The notes under the pieces were generated by a model that searched no databases, was not told where the DNA came from, and worked only from the letters and a program-made list of their open reading frames with translations. The position numbers and the translations under genes were made by a program. Positions 7,288 through 14,454 of a DNA stretch of 15,704 bases are shown one piece after another. This stretch comes from a bacterium. Its GTDB lineage: Bacteria > Desulfobacterota > GWC2-55-46 > DRQE01. Position 1 is the stretch's first letter; each line of letters opens with the position of its first letter. The stretch is taken from NCBI GenBank assembly GCA_027017505.1, contig JALUQR010000040.1:1-15704 (forward strand). The letters are read 5' to 3'.

Positions 7288-8327
7288 CTCTTTTCTGCAA
7301 TTAGCACCAACTCCTCACCCAACGGCAATAGCTTTGTTGTAAAATATTCCACAGCTAAAAACAGGGTGCCCTCTACTTTCATATAGCGGCGTGGCAAACC
7401 AGTTAAGTCCGGACCACAAAATCCCTCTTTTTTTATAAGCCGGCTTCGGGCCCAGACCACTGGAGCCGAGTTAGCGCTTGTCCAGACTTTTTTAACATCA
7501 AACCCTGCTGATCTGATGCAACTGCGTAATGAGGCAACCGAAAAAAGGAAAAGATGACGGGGCGGATCTAAATGTCTCCATGAAGTTCTGAATATACGAT
7601 GACCAAGGCTTGATATATTTGGTGTAACTATAACAATGAGACCATTTTTCTTCAACATTCTATGGCATGCTTTCAGTGTCCTGGATGGGTCTGGCAGATG
7701 TTCAATCACATGAGACATGGTAATGACATCGAATGGCCTTTCCTGCAATCCAGCTTCTTCCACCATACCGTGATACACCTCAAGCCCGTAGTGCTCCCGT
7801 GCAACCTGGACAGCTACAGGATCGACTTCGACTCCTACACAATTCCAACCCAAATCTCGCATCTGTGACAGGAATCGTCCATTGCCACATCCAATGTCCA
7901 GTAAACGTCCTCGCCAATCGCCTCTCAACCACATAATGCTGCGTCCTACTCTTTCGTTTACAAGATTGCTTTTTGCCAGAGTCTTACCAACAACACGAAG
8001 CCAGCCATTGGGCATCTGCTCTGTGTAGCCAAAAGCGTGGGCAAGGATTGCGTCTTTCAAACGGGTTTTGAAACTTCTCTGGTTTTCTGAAGGAACATCA
8101 GGCACATGCGTGAAATAGTTAGCATAGAGCCTGCCGATGTCTTCTTCCATGGGCATAGGGTCTAACCAGACCAGACCACAGTCAGGTTCACTGCACTGCT
8201 TCAAATTCCAAGTGCCAGGCGCACCGAACAGACGGTCTTTCAAGCCCTGATAAAGAAGTCTGCCAGGTGTTCCGCAGAGATAACAGTCAGGACACTTATA
8301 GGTTCGAATATTGTCTTCTACTTTCAT
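7284..8327 (-). CDS. Class I SAM-dependent methyltransferase with N-terminal zinc-ribbon-like segment
   Basis: Counted from the ATG at 8327 the protein has 347 residues. An N-terminal Cys cluster (C12, C15, C18, C45, C50) looks like the zinc-binding ribbon that precedes many Methyltransf_23-type domains. The SAM-binding motif LLDIGCGNGRF is at about 142-152, an acidic strand end is in VGVEVDP, and the ITMSHVIEHLPDP block (about 202-214) is characteristic of UbiG-like enzymes. It is likely to methylate a sugar of the repeat unit. The frame is open upstream to 8558, but that part overlaps the end of wzx and is poorly protein-like, so I place the start just after the wzx stop, with a 14-bp gap and only a weak ribosome site. 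The downstream GT2 gene overlaps it by 4 bp. The substrate is not deducible. Confidence 0.83.
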   Translation of the reverse strand: MKVEDNIRTYKCPDCYLCGTPGRLLYQGLKDRLFGAPGTWNLKQCSEPDCGLVWLDPMPMEEDIGRLYANYFTHVPDVPSENQRSFKTRLKDAILAHAFGYTEQMPNGWLRVVGKTLAKSNLVNERVGRSIMWLRGDWRGRLLDIGCGNGRFLSQMRDLGWNCVGVEVDPVAVQVAREHYGLEVYHGMVEEAGLQERPFDVITMSHVIEHLPDPSRTLKACHRMLKKNGLIVIVTPNISSLGHRIFRTSWRHLDPPRHLFLFSVASLRSCIRSAGFDVKKVWTSANSAPVVWARSRLIKKEGFCGPDLTGLPRRYMKVEGTLFLAVEYFTTKLLPLGEELVLIAEKR

Positions 8328-8341
8328 CTCATACCATACAT

Positions 8342-9868
8342 TTAATTGAGGATACGAAATGCCTTCAGTCTGTTCAGTATCGAACCCCGCTCCTCTGCTG
8401 CCAGCATAAAAAACCACAGGATTGCCATAAACACGGGTAGCGAGATGATCAGGAACAACACTTTTACAACAAGAAGTTGGGGAATCAATACTCCAGAAAG
8501 TAAAGCAAGCAAGGCTATCGTCGTTATCACTGCTATTCGCCGATTGTATGAAGTGCATTCTGGTAATAATTTCTGTGCCATTAAAAACAGCAATAATGTA
8601 TCTATTGTTACACGGGCTGTCCAGGCAATAGCCACGCCTTCAATGCCATGGGCCTTAATCAACCAGAAGATGGCTACCAAATAAAAGGGGAGCTCGAGAA
8701 TATGCAACTTGGCAGTCATATCTGGACGTCCAGCAGCCTGGATCATGGTTAATGGCAACCTGGCCAGACTATTGATAAATACACCCACTGCAAGCCACTG
8801 TAGCACCACGGTACTCTTTCTGGCAAATTCATCTCCAAGCCATAAACCAAGCCCTTCGTGGGCAAGTGTGATAATCAGTAAGGTAAAGGGAAACACTGCA
8901 AGAAATATATAGTTCACACCTCGACCGAAGATTGCCACGGCACGTGATTTGTCATTGATGAGACTGCTCGCAAATGCTGGAAACAGGACTCCAACCAAAG
9001 CTGTTGGAATAACCACTAATTTTGTAACGACCTCGTAGGGTGTTGTATAATAAGCAACTGCTGTTACCGACAAAACAGCGCCAATTACAAATCGATCCAT
9101 ATAGACCATCAATGGCCCTACGATATTGGAGACGGTCATCCAGCCACCGAATGACAACATAGGCTTCAATAGACTGCTTTTAAAAACGAAACCATGCCGT
9201 AGTTTTGGTACAACCCGTAGGCAAAATAACAAATGAACAAGCCAGGATACCAGGCGCCCCACTATCAACACTGCAACAATCAAATGCAGGCTTTTTGAAA
9301 ATGGCAACATCGCCAGTGGGCCGATAAATGTAAATATGCCCATTGGAATACGTATTGCATTGACAAGCCCAAAGCACTGGTGTGCTTCCAAAATTCCTCG
9401 CAATCCAGTCGTAGTAATTACAACAGGGATAGACAGGGCCAGCAGATAAAAGGCTTGCAATGTTTCGGCATGTAATGTTCTGGGGATATTAAGAACATCT
9501 TCCACGAACCAGGGGGAAAGCATCACGATAATCATCGAGCCAACCATCCCAAATAACAGCATCAGAGTCAGAGCGGTCCATACCAAGGAAGGGATATCCT
9601 CGACTCGATTGACTCCCAGTTTATCTGCTACCAGTTTGGTAAGTGTCCGGCCGAGCCCCAGGTCAAACAGGCTGAAATAACCAATCACCACCCATGCCAG
9701 TGTTAGCACGCCAAACCTATCGGTGCCAAGTCCCTTGATTAGAAAAGGGATGACAAAGATCGCAACTAATAATGGGGTGCTCTGCCCAATCAGGTTCAGG
9801 ACCGAGTTGCGAGCAAGCACATGCCCGCTGGTCAGTTCTCTGTTATCAATATCAGTTTTTATGCGCAT
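8342..9868 (-). CDS. wzx: Wzx-type lipid-linked oligosaccharide flippase
   Basis: This 508-residue polytopic membrane protein belongs to the polysaccharide transporter/MOP superfamily and should flip the undecaprenyl-linked repeat unit across the inner membrane. The amino end has the typical pattern: RNSVLNLIG, then PFLIKGLGTDRFGVLTLAWVV and FDLGLGRTLTKLV within the first 90 residues, followed by hydrophobic segments consistent with 12-14 helices. A mid-protein amphipathic stretch around FGGWMTVSNIVGPLMVYMDR is also a family signature. The ATG at 9868 lacks a clear Shine-Dalgarno; a possible promoter lies about 50 bp upstream. A 60-base sample at 9061-9120 has 26 G or C, lower than the gmd side of the locus. 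With the methyltransferase and GT2 genes it forms a compact three-gene unit between two longer spacers. Confidence 0.92.
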   Translation of the reverse strand: MRIKTDIDNRELTSGHVLARNSVLNLIGQSTPLLVAIFVIPFLIKGLGTDRFGVLTLAWVVIGYFSLFDLGLGRTLTKLVADKLGVNRVEDIPSLVWTALTLMLLFGMVGSMIIVMLSPWFVEDVLNIPRTLHAETLQAFYLLALSIPVVITTTGLRGILEAHQCFGLVNAIRIPMGIFTFIGPLAMLPFSKSLHLIVAVLIVGRLVSWLVHLLFCLRVVPKLRHGFVFKSSLLKPMLSFGGWMTVSNIVGPLMVYMDRFVIGAVLSVTAVAYYTTPYEVVTKLVVIPTALVGVLFPAFASSLINDKSRAVAIFGRGVNYIFLAVFPFTLLIITLAHEGLGLWLGDEFARKSTVVLQWLAVGVFINSLARLPLTMIQAAGRPDMTAKLHILELPFYLVAIFWLIKAHGIEGVAIAWTARVTIDTLLLFLMAQKLLPECTSYNRRIAVITTIALLALLSGVLIPQLLVVKVLFLIISLPVFMAILWFFMLAAEERGSILNRLKAFRILN

Positions 9869-10113
9869 GGAAAGTCAAAAAAATTCACATAAAAAATTGA
9901 GGATAAAAGACAGTTGTTTATATCATACCCAAACACTATATCTATTAAGGTAGAGGGTAAACTTCTTTTTAGAAATACCTTGAAACTTTATAGTCCGTTC
10001 CTCCATCGATATAGAGCTTGCCCGCATCAAGGTATCGTAGCCCATGTATCTGTCTCTAATATGCATATGAAAACCTAAGGGGTGTTACACTTACTCCGGC
10101 TCGCCCCACCCTG
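9869..10113 (-). other. 245-bp spacer between wzz and wzx, with a possible gene remnant
   Basis: No complete gene is visible. On the minus strand a frame of 27 codons, preceded by TAG and without a good start, runs to a TAA at 9969-9971. It reads like protein sequence (LDAGKLYIDGGTDYK), which could be the tail of a lost gene. Closer to wzx the sequence is AT-rich and carries the possible extended -10 element. A weak 5-bp GGGTG/CACCC inverted repeat with a 22-nt loop follows the wzz stop but has no clear U-tract. Confidence 0.35.
9917..9925 (-). promoter_or_regulatory. Possible extended -10 promoter upstream of wzx
   Basis: The minus strand reads TGATATAAA, a TGn-extended -10 with five of six consensus bases. 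No TTGACA-like hexamer is found 16-18 bp upstream. Transcription would begin near 9910, leaving an AT-rich leader of about 40 nt before the wzx ATG. The position supports wzx-methyltransferase-GT2 as an operon of its own. Confidence 0.3.
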
Positions 10114-11367
10114 CTACTCCCTCTTTACATTGTTCAGGTATTCCACCATGAACGCCACCAGAAGCGAGAGCACGAAGCCCATACCACCTGCAACAACGAT
10201 GTTGAACCATATATCTGGCTTGAAGGGCCTTTGGGGTGGTATCGCAGGGCTTAGAATCCTTAGATCCGTGGTTACGGATGCTGACTGAACAGCAATCTCG
10301 TTGAACCTGGACTTAAGCTTCCTGTATGTATCGACAGCCATATCATGGGTCAACTTGAGTCTCTCAAGTTCCGTCTCTCTATCTGTCAGTTCGGCAAGAA
10401 GCTTGTTAAGTATGGTGGCATTCCTTTCGAGTTCTGTCTTTAACGCCTTCTTTCTGGCATAGAGGGAGCTTAGAAGGGACGCTGTATCCACCATCTGTTT
10501 TTCAAGGTGTTTGTATGTGCCATCTATGACCTCCACCTCCATGTTGAGGTTGAAGATTTTTTCAACATCTGAACCTGAAAGCTGCGCCAGTGTCTGCTGA
10601 TATGCAGGGTCTTCCGCAAGCCTGCGGGAAAGTGTTAGTGTGGGTTCTCTGCTGGCAAGCTCTTTCTGTATCTTTTTCAAATACTCCTCTTTTTCTGCAA
10701 TCGATACACCAACTTCCATAAGTGCCTCTTCTACCTCCCCCTTGCGGCCCAGAAGGACCTCTATCTTCTTGCGCAACACAGGCAGTTGCGCCTTCTTTTC
10801 GAACCCGACAAGCCTCTTCTCAGCCTCCTCCATTTCAGCCCTTGCACCATCGAGCTCTTTTTTGATAAACTCCTTTTCCTCCCTATCATCTGATAGGGCC
10901 ATACTGCGATTGAACTCCACCGCCCTATCTGCCATGAAGTTTGCAATATCTGCTGCCAGCCTGCTATCGGGAAAGTCAACGGTCATCTCCACGAGCTTGC
11001 TGTTTTTCACCGCCTTTACAGATACAACCTGCTCCAGGTCTTCCATGTCCATGGTGTATGGTGGTTCGTCCAGACGAAACCTTTCTACAACCTGATGAAG
11101 CAGGCTCTTGTTTTTGATCGCCCTTTCGTATGTCCTGGTATAGATGTTGAAAAGCTGTTGGTTCAGCCGAACCATCGAGTCATCTTTTTCAGGTGTGACC
11201 CGGGATGCCTCCACCATGAACATCACCTGTGCCCTGTAGAGCTTTGGCTGGGTAAGGGTAAAGATGGCAGCGCCCACCACAAAAAGGATGGTAATACCTG
11301 CTATGAGCCACCTTCTCTTCCATACAAACCGTATGTAGTCTGCAAGCTCTATGGTGTCGTGCTCCAC
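10114..11367 (-). CDS. wzz: Wzz/GNVR polysaccharide co-polymerase (chain-length determinant)
   Basis: This 417-residue inner-membrane protein sets glycan chain length by working with the polymerase. The Wzz domain starts IELADYIRFVWKRRWLI, with a first membrane helix at about 20-38. A long periplasmic region (about 180-350) is rich in Glu, Lys, Leu and Ala, consistent with coiled coil. The C-terminal GNVR-like end has IPPQRPFKPD before a second helix at about 387-408. It is longer than the roughly 325-residue enterobacterial Wzz and lacks the fused cytoplasmic tyrosine kinase of Wzc-type proteins, since only a short VEYLNN tail follows the last helix. The start is GTG at 11367, with GGAGG (11378-11382) 10 nt upstream. 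It stands alone between two spacers. Confidence 0.92.
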   Translation of the reverse strand: MEHDTIELADYIRFVWKRRWLIAGITILFVVGAAIFTLTQPKLYRAQVMFMVEASRVTPEKDDSMVRLNQQLFNIYTRTYERAIKNKSLLHQVVERFRLDEPPYTMDMEDLEQVVSVKAVKNSKLVEMTVDFPDSRLAADIANFMADRAVEFNRSMALSDDREEKEFIKKELDGARAEMEEAEKRLVGFEKKAQLPVLRKKIEVLLGRKGEVEEALMEVGVSIAEKEEYLKKIQKELASREPTLTLSRRLAEDPAYQQTLAQLSGSDVEKIFNLNMEVEVIDGTYKHLEKQMVDTASLLSSLYARKKALKTELERNATILNKLLAELTDRETELERLKLTHDMAVDTYRKLKSRFNEIAVQSASVTTDLRILSPAIPPQRPFKPDIWFNIVVAGGMGFVLSLLVAFMVEYLNNVKRE

Positions 11368-11635
11368 TGGTGGTATACCTCCATGATGAATAAGACAATA
11401 TTTTTATCACAAAACCATTCTTCTTGCAATCGTCAACAGCAGGCCCTACCAGCAGCCATATCTTTCCTGGAACCACCACCTTGATGATCATCTGTGCGGG
11501 GTATGCCCTGCCGATGGATGCGATGGCAGTACCACAGAACCTGTATTGTCATCTGGGTTTGCTATGTGTACCGAGAGGTATATTTGACGGGACAGAACAA
11601 CTGAACCTTGAATATCTTTTGTCAACTATTCCACT
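11368..11635 (-). other. 268-bp stretch between the epimerase and wzz, possibly a decayed gene
   Basis: No convincing gene is seen. On the minus strand a TTG-started frame of 45 codons (11488-11625) reads LTKDIQGSVVLSRQIYLSVH and further in a protein-like manner. A second frame then takes over before it ends, reading MIIKVVVPGKIWLLVGPAVD into the wzz start region. Together they could be one small gene broken by a frameshift, but neither part resembles a family I know. The end nearest wzz holds its ribosome site and a possible promoter. Confidence 0.3.
11401..11429 (-). promoter_or_regulatory. Possible sigma70 promoter upstream of wzz
   Basis: On the minus strand TTGCAA (11424-11429) and TAAAAA (11401-11406) are separated by 17 bp, each matching four of six consensus bases. 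A start near 11394 would leave a leader of roughly 27 nt containing the GGAGG site. The match is modest, and wzz may instead be read from further upstream. Confidence 0.27.
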
Positions 11636-12592
11636 CTACTGGTTTTCGAGCCTCCAGCGCAGTGTCTTCTCGATACCCTCTTTGAGCCCAACCTCTGCCT
11701 TCCAGCCCATGACCATCCTCGCTCTTTCCACATCGAGGCAGCTTCTCCTTATATCTCCTGCACGGGGACCTTCTCTCAGGGGTTCCTTTATCGAGCCATC
11801 GACTGTAAGCCCCATCTCTTCTACAGTGGCGAGTATAAGCCCGTAGAGTTCCCCCGTGGAGGTAGCCCTTCCCGTGCCTATGTTGAATGTCCAGCACCCA
11901 TCTGTCTTGAGTGCCTGGATATTAGCCCTTACCACATCACCCACATAGCAGTAATCCCTCAACATCCCCTCGGGTTCTTCGGGATAGGCGTATATAGTAG
12001 ACTTCCTGCCCTCCAGGATATTATCCATGAATATGGATACAACCCCTGCCTCACCGTGAGGGATCTGTCTCGGGCCATATATGTTAGAGTATCTGAGCAC
12101 AATGTAGTCCAGGCCATACTGGTGGTTGTAGAACCTCAGGTAGTCCTCGGATACCGCCTTCGATATGGCATAGGGGGAGAGGGGCTGGGGGCTGTAGTCC
12201 TCTGTGGTGGGATACTGGTCTGCCTCGCCATAGATGGCACCTCCAGAGGAGATGAAGATTATCTTTCTTGTGCCTGCCCTCATAGCAGACTCAAGGATAT
12301 TCAATAGCCCCACTATATTGACATCGGCATCGAACAATGGATCTTTGACTGACTCTGGCACAGAAATCTGAGCCGCATGGTGGTTTATCACATGGGGTTT
12401 TTCCTCGAGTATCATCTTTCTCATGTCCTCTGAGCGTATGTCCACATTGTAGAACCTTGCCCGGGGGTTGAGGTTTTCCCTTCTGCCTGTTGAGAGGTTG
12501 TCCACCACCACCACATCATGGCCATCCTCTATGTAGCCATCCACCACATGGGAGCCTACAAACCCTGCCCCCCCTGTAACGAGTATCTTCAT
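11636..12592 (-). CDS. galE: NAD-dependent epimerase, short UDP-glucose 4-epimerase (GalE) type
   Basis: This 318-residue extended short-chain dehydrogenase has the NAD-binding GGAGFVG at residues 7-13, an acidic strand end at VVDNLSTG, the catalytic serine block SSGGAIYG (about 115-122) and YAISK (Y141, K145). GEAGVVSIF and RDYCYVGDVV further along are typical of the short GalE group found in many bacteria and archaea. It should interconvert UDP-glucose with UDP-galactose or the N-acetyl or uronic forms, supplying a donor for the repeat unit. Family members with altered specificity exist, so the exact UDP-sugar is uncertain. The ATG at 12592 is chosen because AAGGAG lies 8 nt upstream; the GTG at 12598 would leave only 2 nt. 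It follows the broken cysC by 85 bp and probably depends on the promoter in front of that pseudogene. Confidence 0.85.
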   Translation of the reverse strand: MKILVTGGAGFVGSHVVDGYIEDGHDVVVVDNLSTGRRENLNPRARFYNVDIRSEDMRKMILEEKPHVINHHAAQISVPESVKDPLFDADVNIVGLLNILESAMRAGTRKIIFISSGGAIYGEADQYPTTEDYSPQPLSPYAISKAVSEDYLRFYNHQYGLDYIVLRYSNIYGPRQIPHGEAGVVSIFMDNILEGRKSTIYAYPEEPEGMLRDYCYVGDVVRANIQALKTDGCWTFNIGTGRATSTGELYGLILATVEEMGLTVDGSIKEPLREGPRAGDIRRSCLDVERARMVMGWKAEVGLKEGIEKTLRWRLENQ

Positions 12593-12677
12593 AAGCACTT
12601 CTCCTTTAAGTCAATATACCCCCTGCAGGCATACCTCGTCCACTGAAGAAGACAACCATCCACAGATTCAGCACACC

Positions 12678-13186
12678 CTATCTGCCGACAGTCTCTTCTG
12701 CCCTCAGGAGACCTGCCTCTTTCAGATACTCAACTATGGTGTCCACACACTCCTGTGGGCTGTTGAGCTGTCTGTCCTCAAGTGTATTTTGCATAAAGGC
12801 CCTTTACATCTCTTTCTTCACACACCTCTATGGGGCAATCTACGAAGACCTCCATGAAGCTTCTCCCTGCCCCCTGCCTTCTCCACCATCTCTCTCACCT
12901 CTCCCCTTACCTCTCTGTATGGGGAGATGGCTGCAACGAGGTTGGGCACACCGTGTTTGGTGAGCAGCTGGGCGATCCAGCCGATTCTGCGGATGTTGGT
13001 GTCCCTGTCCTCTTTGGAGAAACCGAGCCCCTTGGAAAGATGGGTCCTTATGACATCCCCGTCGAGCACCTCCACACTGGTTATGCCCATCTCCTGAAGC
13101 CTGTGGTGAAGAAGGTCTGAAACCGTGGTCTTGCCGGAGCCAGAAAGCCCTGTAAACCATATGGTAAAACCCCTTTTCTTTTCCAT
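12678..13186 (-). pseudogene. cysC: Broken adenylylsulfate (APS) kinase gene
   Basis: The intact enzyme phosphorylates APS to PAPS, the sulfate donor. The first part, from the ATG at 13186 with GGAG 6 nt upstream, is clear CysC: P-loop GLSGSGKTT (13-21), LDGDVIRTHL (41-50), GLGFSKEDRDTNIRRIGW and AISPYREVR. Near a run of five G (12870-12874) the frame shifts. The homologous sequence continues in a second frame as FMEVFVDCPIEVCEERDVKG then LYAK, ending at TGA 12778-12780. The family's next block, roughly 25 residues with the GIDDPYEPP-like region, is absent. The C-terminal helix SPQECVDTIVEYLKEAGLL follows in the third frame, ending at TAG 12678-12680. If left in the first frame, translation stops at TGA 12818-12820 after a nonsense tail. 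One shift alone might be a sequence error, but the shift plus the internal deletion argue for real decay. The promoter in front is intact. Confidence 0.85.
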
Positions 13187-13213
13187 GCACAACTCCAGTG
13201 GATGATTGAAATT

Positions 13214-13242
13214 AAGATACAGGGACTCCGTGTGGGTGTCAA
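13214..13242 (-). promoter_or_regulatory. Strong sigma70-type promoter upstream of the cysC pseudogene
   Basis: On the minus strand a perfect TTGACA (13237-13242) is separated by 17 bp from TATCTT (13214-13219), which matches four of six -10 bases. The expected start is near 13207, about 20 nt before the pseudogene ATG. It is the best promoter match in the window and probably now serves galE, and perhaps wzz, across the dead gene. Confidence 0.6.
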
Positions 13243-13350
13243 CTCTTTTATGAATATGGATGGAGCAATCGGGCAAGATAACAGGCAGCAGTCTATCTTG
13301 TGGGTAAGGTTAGAACCATCTTACCTTCCAATATTACACTGAATTTAGTG

Positions 13351-14454
13351 CTACAGCTCTGCGAGTCTTTTCTCCACAAAGGCACTGAATTCTTCCTTGA
13401 ATCTCTCTTTGCCGAACCTTTCTGCGTTACGGCGTATCTCTTTTGTATCGAAGCCATCGCTCATGGATTCAAACCTCTTCATGGCATCCACGATGCTTTC
13501 AGGGGTCTGCTCATGGAAGAAGAGCCCTGTTCTGCCATCTATGACGGTCTCTCTCGCACCTCCCACCCCATAGGCTATGACAGGGGTGCCACAGGCCTGT
13601 GCCTCCACAACCACTATACCGAAGTCCTCACAGGCGGCGAACACGAACCCCCTTGCCTGCTTCATGTAATCGGTGAGCACCTCTTCAGGCTGGTAGCCCA
13701 GTATATCCACATTCCTTGTGGCCTTCTTCTTTATCTTCCCCATCTCTGGGCCATCGCCTATGACGATGAGTCTTCTGTCCGGCATGCGGCTGAATGCCTC
13801 TACTATGAGATCCACCCTCTTGTAGGGAACAAGCCTTGAGGCTGTAAGGTAGAAGTCCTCCTTGTCAGGACATACCCCTAACCGCGCCACATCAACGGGC
13901 GGATGTATGACAACAGAGTCTCTACCATATATCTTCCTTATCCTCTTCTGCACATACCCTGAAAGGGTTACGAAGTGGTCTACCCTGTGGGCACTCATCA
14001 TGTCCCACATGCGGATGTAGTGGAGCACCGCCTTTGCAACCGCACCCTTCATGTTCCGTGAAAGCCCACCTTCTCTCATATACTGGTGATACAGCTCCCA
14101 CCCATATCTTACAGGCGTGCAGCAGTAGCTTATATGGAGCTGTCCCGAGCCCCTCAGGACCCCCTTGGCAACGCATGTGCTGACAGATATGATGAGGTCG
14201 TATCCTGAGAGGTCGAACTGTTCTATCGCAAGGGGAAAGAATGGCAGGTATGTTCTGTATCTCTTTTTTGCCCAGGGTAGACGCTGGATGAAAGAGGTAT
14301 GAATAGCTGCCTTCTCGAGTATGCTTCCCTTGAGGGCATCCCTGTCTGCCACCAGCGTGTATACAGGCGATGGATAGAGCTCGTAGACCGCCTCGAGCAC
14401 CTTTTCTGCCCCTGCGGGGGTGATGAGCCAGTCATGCACAAGGCAGTTCTTCAT
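13351..14454 (-). CDS. GT4 family glycosyltransferase, WbaZ-like
   Basis: This 367-residue GT-B enzyme starts with LVHDWLITPAGAEKVLEAVY, the signature of the WbaZ-like subgroup of GT4, several members of which use GDP-mannose or a related donor. The middle carries SFIQRLPWAKKRYRTYLPFF, then AIEQFDLSGYDLIIS, also typical of the subgroup. The C-terminal domain begins at LTASRLVPYKRVDLI and has the EX7E motif in EDFGIVVVEAQACG and GGARETV. It would act in the cytoplasm on the lipid-linked acceptor. Its first 23 bp overlap the end of gmd, and AAAGGAG precedes the ATG at a very short distance, so reinitiation after gmd is likely. The position next to gmd supports a GDP-sugar donor such as mannose or 6-deoxymannose, which is inference. 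It is the last gene before the promoter at 13214-13242. Confidence 0.88.
   Translation of the reverse strand: MKNCLVHDWLITPAGAEKVLEAVYELYPSPVYTLVADRDALKGSILEKAAIHTSFIQRLPWAKKRYRTYLPFFPLAIEQFDLSGYDLIISVSTCVAKGVLRGSGQLHISYCCTPVRYGWELYHQYMREGGLSRNMKGAVAKAVLHYIRMWDMMSAHRVDHFVTLSGYVQKRIRKIYGRDSVVIHPPVDVARLGVCPDKEDFYLTASRLVPYKRVDLIVEAFSRMPDRRLIVIGDGPEMGKIKKKATRNVDILGYQPEEVLTDYMKQARGFVFAACEDFGIVVVEAQACGTPVIAYGVGGARETVIDGRTGLFFHEQTPESIVDAMKRFESMSDGFDTKEIRRNAERFGKERFKEEFSAFVEKRLAEL

Noticed and set aside
8328..8558. N-terminal extension of the methyltransferase across the end of wzx
   Set aside because: It overlaps wzx by more than 200 bp, is low in protein-like character, and the conserved Cys cluster begins soon after the ATG at 8327.
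10080..10111. GGGTG/CACCC inverted repeat after wzz as a terminator
   Set aside because: The stem is only 5 bp with a 22-nt loop, and the following sequence has only a short, interrupted T-rich stretch.
11620..11625. A perfect TTGACA just after the epimerase stop as a wzz promoter
   Set aside because: No acceptable -10 hexamer is found 16-18 bp downstream.
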